Origin: Bdellovibrionales bacterium
GTDB lineage: Bacteria; Bdellovibrionota; Bdellovibrionia; Bdellovibrionales; Bdellovibrionaceae
NCBI GenBank assembly: GCA_016713585.1
Contig: JADJOV010000001.1
Span: forward strand, 124,001 to 188,000
Reading direction: 5' to 3'
DNA length: 64,000 nucleotides
Part shown: piece by piece, positions 44,393-53,688 of the stretch
How the letters are laid out: each line of letters opens with the position of its first letter
Position numbering within the stretch: the stretch's first letter is position 1
Translations under genes and position numbers: made by a program
The notes under the pieces: model-generated
The model's input: only the letters and a program-made list of their open reading frames with translations
Told to the model about the DNA's origin: nothing
Database searches by the model: none

Positions 44393-45231
44393 GCACTCTG
44401 GATAGTCGGGTGATTTATATAATATCCGACGGAACAGGAGAAACAGCAGCGACAATGATTCGAGCGGCCATTGTCCAGTACTCCCATCAAGACCTGCAGA
44501 TTGTCCGTTCGAAAAACGTGCGAACAGAAGCGCAGGCGGCGGCCTTAGTTGATGAGTGTTTTGAGCGGCGGGGCATGATTGTTTACACAGTTATTTCACA
44601 AACACTTCGTCAAAAGATTCGTGAGTTTTGTTTAGAAAAGGGTTTGCTTTCGATAGATCTTCTTGGGCCGATGTTGGGAACTCTCGATAGTTTTTTTGGA
44701 GTCCAGTCCGATTCAAATGTTGGGGTTCTGAGGGCTGTGGATGAGAGTTATTTTAAACGCATTGAAGCCATTGAATTTACTGTTAAGCACGACGATGGCA
44801 AGACAATGTCGGACTTGGGCAAAGCTGATGTTATTCTCGTTGGCATATCCCGCACAAGTAAAACGCCATTGTCAGTTTTTTTGAGCCATAAAGGTTGGAA
44901 AGTTGCCAATGTTCCCTTGGTGCTAGGATCGCCCCTCCCAGAGGAATTATCGAAGGTTGATCAGCGACGAATTGTTGGCCTTATTATTGATATGGACTCT
45001 CTGCAACGAATTCGAAAAAATCGCCTCGAAAAATTCGGCCAAGATTCGGGCGGAGAATACGCCTCTATGGCTCACATTGCCAAAGAGGTTGAGTACGCTG
45101 AAAATCTTTTTAAGCAAAATAGACGATGGCCAGTTTTCAACGTCACGGAGCGCGCTCTTGAAGAAACTGCATCTGAAATCGTGCGGATCATTTCCTCACG
45201 ACTGGGTTTGCCAGATTCAGTATTGTTCTAG
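44389..45231 (+). CDS. ppsR: Pyruvate,phosphate dikinase / PEP synthase regulatory protein
   Basis: Bifunctional DUF299 enzyme that phosphorylates (with ADP) and dephosphorylates a Thr on PPDK or PEP synthase, turning it off or on. The N-terminal VIYIISDGTGETAATM, the P-loop-like VGISRTSKTPLS and the downstream PLVLGSPLPEEL are characteristic. ATG 44389 overlaps the preceding stop; an in-frame upstream start at 44329 would add 20 residues inside that gene. The target dikinase is not in this window, so PPDK versus PEP synthase specificity is open. Confidence 0.93.
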   Translation: MSTLDSRVIYIISDGTGETAATMIRAAIVQYSHQDLQIVRSKNVRTEAQAAALVDECFERRGMIVYTVISQTLRQKIREFCLEKGLLSIDLLGPMLGTLDSFFGVQSDSNVGVLRAVDESYFKRIEAIEFTVKHDDGKTMSDLGKADVILVGISRTSKTPLSVFLSHKGWKVANVPLVLGSPLPEELSKVDQRRIVGLIIDMDSLQRIRKNRLEKFGQDSGGEYASMAHIAKEVEYAENLFKQNRRWPVFNVTERALEETASEIVRIISSRLGLPDSVLF

Positions 45232-45270
45232 GGGAGTAGGAGTGATCATCACACCACAGTTATTAACATA

Positions 45271-45300
45271 TTGATTTTTAAGGATAAAATTTAGTATATA
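45271..45300 (+). promoter_or_regulatory. Possible promoter of the abiE pair
   Basis: TTGATT (45271-45276) and TATATA (45295-45300) are 18 bases apart, 70 bases before the abiEi ATG. AbiEi proteins usually repress their own promoter; no clear inverted-repeat operator was found. Confidence 0.35.
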
Positions 45301-45370
45301 CATGACTTTTTACTAAAAACCTTTACTTTTTGAGCCAGATCACCGATACTTGAGATGAGGGGGTGTTGAC

Positions 45371-45973
45371 ATGCGCCAGACTGAGACACTTAACAGGCTA
45401 AAGGCTTCTCTGGTTCCAGGGCAGGTATATCGCCGGGCCGACCTTGCCGAGCTTTCTTCCAATGTTGATCGGCATCTGGCTAAGCTGGTAACTGAGGGGC
45501 GACTCAAGAAGCTCTCGCAGGGCATGTACGCAGCGCCCAGGGAGACGGCCTTCGGTGAAGCCCCGCCAGACGCGGACTCACTTCTGCGTACGTTCTTGAA
45601 GGACGATCACTTCGTAGTTTATGGGCCAAGTCAGTTCAACTCTCTTGGTCTCGGAACTACCCAGCTCTATAACCGTTTGCTCGTATTCAATCGCAAACGT
45701 GTGGGCGAGTTCACACTAGGTGGTCGCACCTACATATTCTACCGCTGGAGAGAAGCTCCCAAGAAGCTCACGCTCGAGTTTTTGATTGTCGAGCTACTGA
45801 ACCGCCTGGATGAGCTGGCGGAAGACCGAGACCAGGTGGTTGAGCGCCTTAGAGCTAAACTCAAGGAGTTCAACAGACGAAAGCTGCTCCATGCAGCCTC
45901 TCGCTATGGAACACTCTCGACACAAAAGAAGCTAGAGGCCCTCATGACGAGCGCAGAAACCAAGGACGCATGA
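45371..45973 (+). CDS. abiEi: AbiEi-type antitoxin
   Basis: Antitoxin of a type IV toxin-antitoxin/abortive-infection system. Residues ~10-60 form the winged-helix DNA-binding domain typical of AbiEi (YRRADLAELSSNVDRHLAKLVTEGRLKKLSQGMYA), and the C-terminal domain (~70-200) has YGPSQFNSLGLGTTQLYN. Length 200. The ATGA overlap with the next gene is usual for abiE. GC content is visibly higher than in the flanking genes, suggesting recent acquisition. Confidence 0.88.
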   Translation: MRQTETLNRLKASLVPGQVYRRADLAELSSNVDRHLAKLVTEGRLKKLSQGMYAAPRETAFGEAPPDADSLLRTFLKDDHFVVYGPSQFNSLGLGTTQLYNRLLVFNRKRVGEFTLGGRTYIFYRWREAPKKLTLEFLIVELLNRLDELAEDRDQVVERLRAKLKEFNRRKLLHAASRYGTLSTQKKLEALMTSAETKDA

Positions 45974-46941
45974 GGGAATTCCTGCACGAACATGCCGAGT
46001 TTAAGACTCTGATCGATATTACCGCACAGAGCCTAGGTATCCAAGACCCAGCACTTGTTGAGAAAGACTACTGGCTCATGCATGTCCTCTGGGGTCTTCA
46101 ACAGCTCAAGATGAGTTTCCATTTGAAAGGTGGCACATCGCTCTCGAAGGGTTACCACTGCATCCACCGTTTCTCTGAAGATATCGACGTGAAGATTGAG
46201 CCCGACGAGAAAACCTGTGGGTTCAAGGTTTTCTCTGGCAAGAATCATGATGATCTCAAACATCGTGAGTCGAGGGCAAAGTTCTTCGACTGGATCACAT
46301 TGTATCTCCGGGGCAAGATACCTGGAATTGTTGAAGTCATACGTGACACCCAGTTCGATGATGCTCAGAAACTCCGTAACGGCGGGGTCAGGCTACTCTA
46401 TAGCTCTCGCTTCTCGGCTCAGGGATTGAAAGACGGTATACTCTTCGAATTAGGATTCGACAGGACAGTGCCTAACAGACCATGCTTGATCACCTCTTGG
46501 GCTTACGATCGAGCAGTGAACACCAAGGGTGTACTCATCACCGACAATCGTGCCCATGACGTTCTTTGTTACGAACCCAAGTTCACCTTTGTTGAAAAGC
46601 TTCAAGCGGTAGTCCGAAAGTTCCGCCTCTTCAAGGAAGGAAAGGCAGGTGCAAACCTGCCTGCCAACTTCATCCGTCACTATTATGACCTCTTCCAGCT
46701 CATCGACCGCGCTGACGTACAGGGGTTCATCGGTACGACTGAGTACGAAGACTTCAAGAACGAACGATTTGGTGGCGACGACACGAAGGTTGCAAACAGC
46801 GATGCTCTGAAGCTCACAGACCCCAGCGACCGCGCCTTGTTCGAGATGGAATTCAGTCGCACAGCCAGTCTTTATTTCAAAGGCAGGCCGACATTGGATG
46901 AGATGCTCCAGCGTATTGCAAAGGATATTGACCGACTCTGA
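45970..46941 (+). CDS. abiEii: AbiEii-type nucleotidyltransferase toxin
   Basis: Toxin of the AbiE system; family members transfer nucleotides to tRNA and cause growth arrest on phage infection. The nucleotidyltransferase motif I is LKGGTSLSKGY and the catalytic acidic pair lies in FSEDIDVKI (~76-84); the later conserved FVEKLQAVVRK and RHYYDLFQL are also present. All key motifs look intact, so it should be active. Length 323. Confidence 0.9.
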   Translation: MREFLHEHAEFKTLIDITAQSLGIQDPALVEKDYWLMHVLWGLQQLKMSFHLKGGTSLSKGYHCIHRFSEDIDVKIEPDEKTCGFKVFSGKNHDDLKHRESRAKFFDWITLYLRGKIPGIVEVIRDTQFDDAQKLRNGGVRLLYSSRFSAQGLKDGILFELGFDRTVPNRPCLITSWAYDRAVNTKGVLITDNRAHDVLCYEPKFTFVEKLQAVVRKFRLFKEGKAGANLPANFIRHYYDLFQLIDRADVQGFIGTTEYEDFKNERFGGDDTKVANSDALKLTDPSDRALFEMEFSRTASLYFKGRPTLDEMLQRIAKDIDRL

Positions 46942-46978
46942 TCCGACGTCAATTTACTCCCGTTGAGGATCAAGTTAG

Positions 46979-47851
46979 CTATTTTTGTGCAACGAGCAAG
47001 TTGGGCAGTATTCCTGGTGATTTTGGGAGTAGGATCAGTTCACCCTTATTTTCAGTCATTTGCTCAAATTCAAGTGTAGCAAATAACGCTTCGGCGACGT
47101 CTTTATCCTTGGCAATTTCTTGCAGAACTTGACCTAGAATTTCTGGACGAATGGCCGACGCTTTCGCAAACTCAACAGAGGCACTTCGCTGGGCCGAGCT
47201 TGTAATGATGTTCACTTGGTTTTCGCCATCTTGTTTGATGGCGCCCGTGACTTGACGCAAACGATTGACCACTTTGCTTTCGATCTCTTTGATCATATTT
47301 TGATCCCTGAAGTGAACTTTACGAATGTATACTGAGCCCAATTTATAACCCCACTCCTGGGATTTCTGCGTCACTTCTTCCCTGACCTGATAGCTCAGCT
47401 TATGGCGATCCGAGAGAAGCTTTACTAAGGGTAAATTGCTGAGAGTTCTAACGGTTGCATTGCTCACATTGGCCGACAGAGAACCCTTCGGATCGGTATT
47501 CTTAAACAAATAGTCCAAGGGATTGCTTACGTACATTTCATACCATATCCCCACTCCCATGGGGGCCCCTTCTTCGGAATTCACCGGCTGACTTCGTAGA
47601 TAGACCTGATCCATTCTCAAATCCAATAAGTAGACTTTACCTAAGAGATTAATAACCAAGGCTTTCCAGGTCAGTCGAGGCCAGAGAAAGTGAAGTCCTG
47701 GCCGATCAATAATATCAACAACCTTGCCAAACAACGTGTACACCTGACAGGTTGATTCATAAACTGTCGTGTAAAACAAAAAGAAGTGAAGAATTTTTAA
47801 AGTCAGGACTTCAAATAGAAAGGCAGCAAAGATACCAAAAATAATTTCCAC
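46979..47851 (-). CDS. SPFH/Band 7 membrane protein (second of a tandem pair)
   Basis: Membrane-anchored protein with one N-terminal hydrophobic helix (IFGIFAAFLFEVLTLKILHFFLFY) and an SPFH domain (~34-215) with the characteristic RPGLHFLWPRLTWK. SPFH proteins form membrane cages or microdomains (HflK/HflC, stomatin). The C-terminus is helical (~210-270, SSAQRSASVEFAKASAIRPE). It lies three bases after the other SPFH gene, so the two likely form a hetero-oligomer, in the style of HflKC. No FtsH or NfeD partner is adjacent. Confidence 0.85.
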   Translation of the reverse strand: MEIIFGIFAAFLFEVLTLKILHFFLFYTTVYESTCQVYTLFGKVVDIIDRPGLHFLWPRLTWKALVINLLGKVYLLDLRMDQVYLRSQPVNSEEGAPMGVGIWYEMYVSNPLDYLFKNTDPKGSLSANVSNATVRTLSNLPLVKLLSDRHKLSYQVREEVTQKSQEWGYKLGSVYIRKVHFRDQNMIKEIESKVVNRLRQVTGAIKQDGENQVNIITSSAQRSASVEFAKASAIRPEILGQVLQEIAKDKDVAEALFATLEFEQMTENKGELILLPKSPGILPNLLVAQK

Positions 47852-47854
47852 ACT

Positions 47855-48817
47855 TTACTCCGTTTGATAAATGATTTTATCAGCTTTCTTGAGAACGCTC
47901 AGGCGGGCATTTCTTACAAAGTTTCTCAAGACATCTGGACCGCTTGCTTTTAACTGCCTGAGCTGATGAGACAAAGCAATAAGTGGCTGAACTTCGGCCT
48001 GTGCTTTTAAGGTTTCGATTTCTACCGCCCGTCGGGATTGAACGATGGTTTGATCCGCAAGCGACTTTGCCAAGCTAATCTCTGAAGAAACATTGTTATG
48101 GGCAGTATTAATAGCTGCAAGAGCCGACTCAACTTCATGTGGAGGCTCGATACCTGTGATCAAAGAGGCCTCAAGGATGATTCCATAGCGGGCATTAGAG
48201 CTTTGGCATTCACTGACCATGATATCATTTATATCCTTGAGATTTTTTCTCAGATCATTGATGGAAACATTTTCCGTGACATTCACTTCCCCGGAAACCT
48301 GCACTTCTTTATCCTCAGTACCAAAGGTTGCTATTCGTTGCCTAAGAACAGAAACAAAATAGCCCATCACGTGAACAATGGGATTCTTAATTCCAAAGAC
48401 AAACGCATATAGATTCTGTTCGGAAATACGATACCTGATCTGTCCCTTTAAGCCGATATTGAGTTGATCCTTGGTCACAGCCTCAAGTAAGGTGCCATTA
48501 TTATTGGCCGCTGCACTCTCCAAATCATGGGCCATATTCATAGTCTCTGTGGCCACGGAAACCTTGATGACCTTTTCCCATGGAAATTTGAAATGCAATC
48601 CTGGACCGATGGAGTGTATCAAAGGGAAATTGTATCGTTTTTTTTCTTCCACATTCAAGGAATCCGCAAAAGGAGATGAAGTCGACATGTTGTCACCAAG
48701 CCTTTGAGCTCTCCCAAAAACTGTTTTAACTCCACGCTCATTTTGATCAATTGTGAAAAAGCCATAGAGTATACATCTCAGAAAAAAATAAATCAAAATG
48801 CCCGTCATGACTAACAT
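47855..48817 (-). CDS. SPFH/Band 7 membrane protein (first of a tandem pair)
   Basis: An N-terminal membrane helix (MTGILIYFFLRCILYGFF) precedes an SPFH domain with TIDQNERGVKTVFGRAQRL and PGLHFKFPWEKVIKV, closest in layout to HflK. The C-terminal part is a long helix (~225-310, LAKSLADQTIVQSRRAVEIETLKAQAEVQ in pieces) for oligomerisation. Divergence from HflK and the lack of its usual neighbours make a specific name unsafe. Confidence 0.85.
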   Translation of the reverse strand: MLVMTGILIYFFLRCILYGFFTIDQNERGVKTVFGRAQRLGDNMSTSSPFADSLNVEEKKRYNFPLIHSIGPGLHFKFPWEKVIKVSVATETMNMAHDLESAAANNNGTLLEAVTKDQLNIGLKGQIRYRISEQNLYAFVFGIKNPIVHVMGYFVSVLRQRIATFGTEDKEVQVSGEVNVTENVSINDLRKNLKDINDIMVSECQSSNARYGIILEASLITGIEPPHEVESALAAINTAHNNVSSEISLAKSLADQTIVQSRRAVEIETLKAQAEVQPLIALSHQLRQLKASGPDVLRNFVRNARLSVLKKADKIIYQTE

Positions 48818-48919
48818 ACTACTTCCTTCGCTTTACTTTTCTTGCTGCCATTGTCCATCAACCCATCCAGAAGTCAATCATGACAGACATTGTTCTGAAA
48901 TCAATGGGTCATTAAGTGC

Positions 48920-49741
48920 CTAATTGCATTCGAGGCGGGCATGTAGGGGGAAGTGGTCCGAGCTTTGAACGTCGTACAATATTTCGCTCTCACGGACCTG
49001 ACAACTGCGATAGAATATCCAGTCTAAATGGTTCCTTCTTTGATCGTTGGGATAGGTAATCATGGTCAATCCAAGGGCGGTCATTCGCTTCGTCAGTTCA
49101 TCAAATTTTTCCCGTTTGTTGGTATTGAAGTCACCGGCAAAGACGATTGGGCCTTGGTGATTTCTGACAAGGGCTAAAGACTCGTCAATTTGGCGATAGA
49201 AAGCTTCGTTGGAAGCTCGATTTATACCGTGGATATTCAGTGTGGCAAGGGTTTCTCCGTTTGCAAGTTTGAAGAGAGAGAGAAGAGTCGTTTTAGGCGT
49301 TCGCACGAAAGGTTCGAGATCCTTGGTTCGATGGAGGATAGTGTTAGTGGCAGTTGAAACGGAAGCTGTAGCGACACCGCTTGAGATTAGTGTTTTTGTA
49401 TAAGTAAAACTTTTTGCAAAAAGGAGATCAAAATTCTTAAGCTCGTTGGCCGCGGCGTCGATCGTTTCATTGTCATCAGTCGTTTCTTGAAGTAAAAGGA
49501 TGTCGTGTTTTGGTCCGAGCTTCTGAATGTCATTAACCCAGGCTTGTCCGGCCTTTCCTTTGTGGATATTCCAAACCAAAAGAGAGAAGGTGTTGTTGAG
49601 GACATCTTGACGCCTTTGTGATTGAATCTCAATCAAGGATTTCTCGATCGGGGGGATCATGAATCTGCCGCCAAAACAACTTTGACTTAGTAGTTGCAAG
49701 ACGGTGAGCGAGAAAATTGAAATTAAAGCGTTCTTAGACAT
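48920..49741 (-). CDS. Exported endonuclease/exonuclease/phosphatase-fold protein
   Basis: Metal-dependent phosphodiesterase fold. A signal segment (ALISIFSLTVLQLLSQSCFGG) indicates export, possibly as a lipoprotein although the lipobox is imperfect. The EEP motifs are visible: VWNIHKGK (Asn/Lys metal-site strand), LLLQETTDD (metal-binding Glu), TLNIHGI, VFAGDFNTN and the terminal SSDHFPL with catalytic Asp-His. ATG 49741 is preferred over 49774. Substrate (DNA, RNA, phospholipid or inositol phosphate) is not predictable. Confidence 0.85.
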   Translation of the reverse strand: MSKNALISIFSLTVLQLLSQSCFGGRFMIPPIEKSLIEIQSQRRQDVLNNTFSLLVWNIHKGKAGQAWVNDIQKLGPKHDILLLQETTDDNETIDAAANELKNFDLLFAKSFTYTKTLISSGVATASVSTATNTILHRTKDLEPFVRTPKTTLLSLFKLANGETLATLNIHGINRASNEAFYRQIDESLALVRNHQGPIVFAGDFNTNKREKFDELTKRMTALGLTMITYPNDQRRNHLDWIFYRSCQVRESEILYDVQSSDHFPLHARLECN

Positions 49742-49833
49742 TGGACCCCCTGTTGTATGTGCTGAGGGACTCATCGAGGTTTTTGTCGCGACGCTCTAGA
49801 CCAGTTTTTCGTTCTTCACAAAACACAGAGTGA

Positions 49834-50547
49834 TCAAGATCTGTTTATTAGCCAAGTGTCGAGTTGCGAGAAATACCATTTCTGCAAGGCTGGCTGATAC
49901 TGATTATCTCGTTCTATCTCGCTAGGACTTTGCACATATTGAGCAGGACTGGGGCCATCGGATTCGGCGGCACAGGCTAAGGCCCAGTCAACCGTAGTTT
50001 CTGGGTGAAACTGAAAAGCCAAAACTTGCTCGCCAATTTTGTATGCTTGATTCTGGCAGCACTCGCTCGAAGCTAAGTTTATCGCTCCAGCAGGAAGCGA
50101 AAAACTATAACCATGAAATTGAAAGACACGGAGTAGTTTCTCTTTTGAGAGGGAGGAATGTGGAGATTCTGTTTCTTGGTCGCCAAACCAGTGCACTTTT
50201 TGCCATCCGGCCTCCCATTCTAAACTTTTTCCAACCTTCGCCCCCAAGACTTCAGCAATCAACTGAGCCCCCAAGCACAGACCGAGGATTTTCTTACTCT
50301 TGGAAATTTGTAGAAACTCCCATATCCATTTCTTTTCTGCCCGCAGCCATGGATATTGTTCCTCTTGGTCCACATTCATCCCACCGCCACAAATAACCAG
50401 GAGGTCAAAATCCTCTGGGTTCAGATGAATTGGCAATGGAGAAGCCGGCAAGAGCAAGGTTGTGACCGGCCATTGCCGTTGCCTTAGCCATTCTAGTGTT
50501 GTGCCTGCGTCGGTCTCTGTCGAATGCTGAAAAATGAGGGTTCTCAT
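49834..50547 (-). CDS. Class I glutamine amidotransferase (GMP synthase-like)
   Basis: Cytoplasmic glutaminase domain. The catalytic Cys is in GLCLGAQL (~residue 94), and the His-Glu pair in FQFHPE. The early FDLLVICGGGMNVDQEE is the substrate/oxyanion region. Length 237 with no synthetase domain attached, as in the YfeJ-like group. It may act on a small amine or as a stand-alone hydrolase; partner unknown. Confidence 0.87.
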   Translation of the reverse strand: MRTLIFQHSTETDAGTTLEWLRQRQWPVTTLLLPASPLPIHLNPEDFDLLVICGGGMNVDQEEQYPWLRAEKKWIWEFLQISKSKKILGLCLGAQLIAEVLGAKVGKSLEWEAGWQKVHWFGDQETESPHSSLSKEKLLRVFQFHGYSFSLPAGAINLASSECCQNQAYKIGEQVLAFQFHPETTVDWALACAAESDGPSPAQYVQSPSEIERDNQYQPALQKWYFSQLDTWLINRS

Positions 50548-50555
50548 GATTTCTC

Positions 50556-51698
50556 TTACTTTTTCTTTTTGGGGGGACTTGTCCCAAGGTCGGTCAGATG
50601 GAAGACTTCGGTATCACCATTTTCGAAAGTCGGTATTAGGTCATAGTACTCTTGATGGTTATCTTTGCCAAAATAATCTAATACTATGTGAAGACTAGTT
50701 GCATCCTTTGCCGAGACTGAGAACTTCAGGCCCGAGTTCAGAGGGGCACTCAGGCTGTAGATGTATTCAATATCATCAGGGACTTCGCATTCAGGCCCAC
50801 AATCAGAAGTGTTCTGGATGTGACTCTCGACGTTTGAGATCTCAGAAACATGGAGTGAGTCGAATGAAATCCATCCGGATCGTTTTCTATATTTGTTTTC
50901 CAGCCAGAAACTCTTGATTTTGGGCAATTCACTCGACTTAAAGCGGGCTGAAATCAAAAGCGTACCCTCGTCCGGTGAATAGAGATTCTTGGTTTTGCCA
51001 AGGATTTTACTTGGCAGTCGTATCTCAGAAATGCAGCTATCGTTGTATTTTGAACCAGGATAAACCTCAAGGAGTGCGATCCCGAGATAGATGGGGTTCT
51101 TTTTTTCTAAGAAAAGGGGACCTTCAGTCTGAGAAAAAAATGGAATCTCGACCGATTGAAATCCATAGACATCTTTCAGATCGATGATTTGTTCATGAAT
51201 CTTATTCAGTTCAAATTTTTTAGCTTCAGTTTTTTTTCCACGCACGACCTCATCGGAGGTCGTCGAAGTCATTACAAAAAGTTTAATTTTTTTCAATCGG
51301 TTGTTCAGCTTAAACAACTCTCGAGATTTGCCGAAGCCTGGGAAGATATTCAAATAGGTTCCTTCTCTCAATTCTGTGCGAAGCACAACCATTTCAGGTT
51401 GTGCTGGGCGATGATTAGTCACGCACCAAGCTTGACTCAAATAACCATCTCTAATGTTTTCTGGTGAATACTTGTGGGTCTCCTGACTCACCTTCCTGAC
51501 CGCAGAGGAAGCAAAAACAGATGGAAGCCCTTGACAGGAAAAAACCATTTTTCCATGTTGAGTCAGTTGTTTTGTTAACTCGTCTGTCAGGGTTATGTCA
51601 GAGCAAGGTTTGACATTTTTGCCTGGCGAAGAAATCGCAATTGCAGGCGGATAGAAAACGAACATTGCTAAAACGATCTTAATCTTTGTGAGCCACAT
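50556..51698 (-). CDS. Exported protein with possible NADase-type glycan-binding domain
   Basis: A 380-residue secreted protein with signal peptide (TKIKIVLAMFVFYPPAIA). Residues ~78-140 contain YSPENIRDGYLSQAWC...YLNIFPGFGKSRELFKLNNR, which follows the pattern of the discoidin-like NADase-type glycan-binding domain (Y..NL.DG...TAW, then NGY.KS...Y..NNR). Several Cys (CSDITL, FSCQG, AWC, DSC, DCGPEC) suggest disulfides. A second similar beta-domain may occupy the C-terminal half. It ends with a Lys run. Carbohydrate binding is inference. Confidence 0.65.
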   Translation of the reverse strand: MWLTKIKIVLAMFVFYPPAIAISSPGKNVKPCSDITLTDELTKQLTQHGKMVFSCQGLPSVFASSAVRKVSQETHKYSPENIRDGYLSQAWCVTNHRPAQPEMVVLRTELREGTYLNIFPGFGKSRELFKLNNRLKKIKLFVMTSTTSDEVVRGKKTEAKKFELNKIHEQIIDLKDVYGFQSVEIPFFSQTEGPLFLEKKNPIYLGIALLEVYPGSKYNDSCISEIRLPSKILGKTKNLYSPDEGTLLISARFKSSELPKIKSFWLENKYRKRSGWISFDSLHVSEISNVESHIQNTSDCGPECEVPDDIEYIYSLSAPLNSGLKFSVSAKDATSLHIVLDYFGKDNHQEYYDLIPTFENGDTEVFHLTDLGTSPPKKKK

Positions 51699-51822
51699 TT
51701 AAGTATGCTAGGGTGTGCATTGCTGCGTTGTCAACGCAATGAAAGGTATCTGGTTATTACGATGTGCCGAGAAGGAGCGACGATGATTCGCGATAGGCTT
51801 AACTCTTGGGAGAAGTCATAGA

Positions 51823-53091
51823 TTGTCCAAAACTATACTCGCGATTGATTTTGGCACAAGTAACTCTTTAGTTGGAGCAGTTTGTGGCGGGAAACGGATC
51901 GAAGCGTTACCCATTGATGTCGGGGCACCAGATCCAACGTTGATGCGTACCCTCCTTTTCTTTCCAGATGGAGATCGCTGCTTTTATGGCAGCGAGGCAA
52001 TCAAGAGATTTATCGAGGTGGATTGTGAGGGGCGTCTTTTTCGTTCTTTCAAGTCCCATTTGCCCAATCAGAGGTATCTAGGGACAATGATTGGCAACCG
52101 CGCACTTCCTCTCGAAGATATGATTGGGATTTTTTTGTTAGAGATTAAAAAGAGGGCAGAAGCACTGCTTGGTACCAAGGTGACTCGCGCAGTTCTCGGA
52201 AGGCCAGCTAGATACTCAATGGATGACGTAGCTGATGGCTTCGCAGTTCATCGAATGCGAAAGGCGGCTGAGTTCGCAGGCTTCGGAGAGATCGAATTTG
52301 TTCCCGAACCTTTGGCTGCGGCTCTTGATTATCGACGCAAAATTCAGACAGAAAAATTGGTTCTTATTGGAGATTTTGGTGGAGGAACCTCCGATTTCAC
52401 TTTGATTCGGCTGTCGTCGGCGAATTTTAAGAAATCTGATGTTTTGGCAATTGATGGCTGTCCCCTCGCCGGCGATGCTTTGGATGGGGTTTTTATGAGC
52501 CATCGTTTGAATCGCTTCTTTGGGGCTAGAGCTAAATATCGTATGCCGATGTCATCTAATCATCTGACAATGCCAAATTCAGTGATTGATTGCTTAAACA
52601 AGCCGGCACATATTGTCCATTTGAAAGAGAGGGCAACTTACGCATTCATTCAAGAAGTTAGAAAATGCACTCAGACTGGTGAGGATAAGGCGGCGGTCGA
52701 ACGATTGCAGATAATGATCGATGACAATCAAATTTTCCCCTTTTTTGAGGAAATTGAAGTAACAAAGCGGGGATTATCACTCAATTCTGAATGGAAGTTT
52801 AATTTTGACTATCCTGGTCTTGAGATTCAAGAAAAGTTTATGCGTGCTGATTTTGTGAGTTGGGCTGATCCAATACGAAATGAAATATTTGTGGCGATGG
52901 ATCGAACTCTGACTCAAGCGGGGGTTCAAGACAATGATGTTGATCTCGTTTTTTTGACCGGGGGAACATCCCACGTGCCCTTTATTAGAAAACAGTTTAT
53001 TCAACGATTCGAAGCGACGAAGCTTAATGCTGAAACCTCCCTCCATTCTGTTTTGTCTGGCCTGATCGAGCACGCCGCGAATCTGAGTTAA
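51823..53091 (+). CDS. Hsp70-like ATPase (YegD type), without substrate-binding domain
   Basis: Actin/Hsp70-fold ATPase. Phosphate 1 is LAIDFGTSNSLVGAV at the N-terminus, phosphate 2 LIGDFGGGTSDFTLI (~183-197) and adenosine motif VFLTGGTSHVPFI near residue 385. At 422 residues it has the nucleotide-binding domain plus a ~90-residue insertion but no DnaK beta-sandwich or lid, like E. coli YegD. Start is TTG 51823 after GGGAGAA. Client unknown. Confidence 0.88.
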   Translation: MSKTILAIDFGTSNSLVGAVCGGKRIEALPIDVGAPDPTLMRTLLFFPDGDRCFYGSEAIKRFIEVDCEGRLFRSFKSHLPNQRYLGTMIGNRALPLEDMIGIFLLEIKKRAEALLGTKVTRAVLGRPARYSMDDVADGFAVHRMRKAAEFAGFGEIEFVPEPLAAALDYRRKIQTEKLVLIGDFGGGTSDFTLIRLSSANFKKSDVLAIDGCPLAGDALDGVFMSHRLNRFFGARAKYRMPMSSNHLTMPNSVIDCLNKPAHIVHLKERATYAFIQEVRKCTQTGEDKAAVERLQIMIDDNQIFPFFEEIEVTKRGLSLNSEWKFNFDYPGLEIQEKFMRADFVSWADPIRNEIFVAMDRTLTQAGVQDNDVDLVFLTGGTSHVPFIRKQFIQRFEATKLNAETSLHSVLSGLIEHAANLS

Positions 53092-53250
53092 TTCTAGACC
53101 CTTGAAATTGACTCATTGCTACTTTTCGATTGACTCTACCGGCTACTGTCCTGACGACTGTTCCAGAAGTTAGCCTTGCCAAATGCTAAAAATATTTGCA
53201 TCTTGGGGGCGTTCAATGAATTTTTTGGTTTTTCCATTTCAAGGGGGTAC

Positions 53251-53670
53251 ATGAAGATTCTTATAGTCCTTTTTCTAGGTTTTCTTTCTTTCGAGGCTGC
53301 TATGGCTACCAATTTTTGCGGTCAAGTCTTGGGAAAAGAAGACTCGCCGATCACTCTGATTGAAAATGAAAGTCTGATCTGTGAGGATCCCGGAGTCATG
53401 TATGCGATGGATACGACTCTTGGTGCTGAGCGGGTCTGGCAATCTGATCCTGGCCAGGTGGAGGGTATTGAGTTGAGTCTGATCAGCTTCGATCGCGGTC
53501 GCTGTCCCTATTGTTATTTTATCCGCGGTGAAATTCGTATGTTTGGCGAGAGTCTAAAGGTCGACCTCGAAGTGAGTCAGACACTGACTGACGTCAATTT
53601 TCCAGCAGAAGCCAAACTTCATTTGGATGGAGAATATATTAAGACTTTGCCCTGCTATCTTAAGCAGTAG
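53251..53670 (+). CDS. Small exported protein of unknown function
   Basis: Starts at ATG 53251 with an excellent AAGGGGG site; an in-frame upstream ATG at 53176 adds 25 residues ahead of the signal peptide. Signal peptide KILIVLFLGFLSFEAAMA is followed by ~120 residues with four or five Cys (NFCGQV, ICEDPG, CPYCYF, LPCYLK) likely paired outside the cytoplasm. No family recognised. Followed by a large inverted repeat. Confidence 0.75.
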   Translation: MKILIVLFLGFLSFEAAMATNFCGQVLGKEDSPITLIENESLICEDPGVMYAMDTTLGAERVWQSDPGQVEGIELSLISFDRGRCPYCYFIRGEIRMFGESLKVDLEVSQTLTDVNFPAEAKLHLDGEYIKTLPCYLKQ

Positions 53671-53688
53671 AGAGAATTTTTTTAGTTT

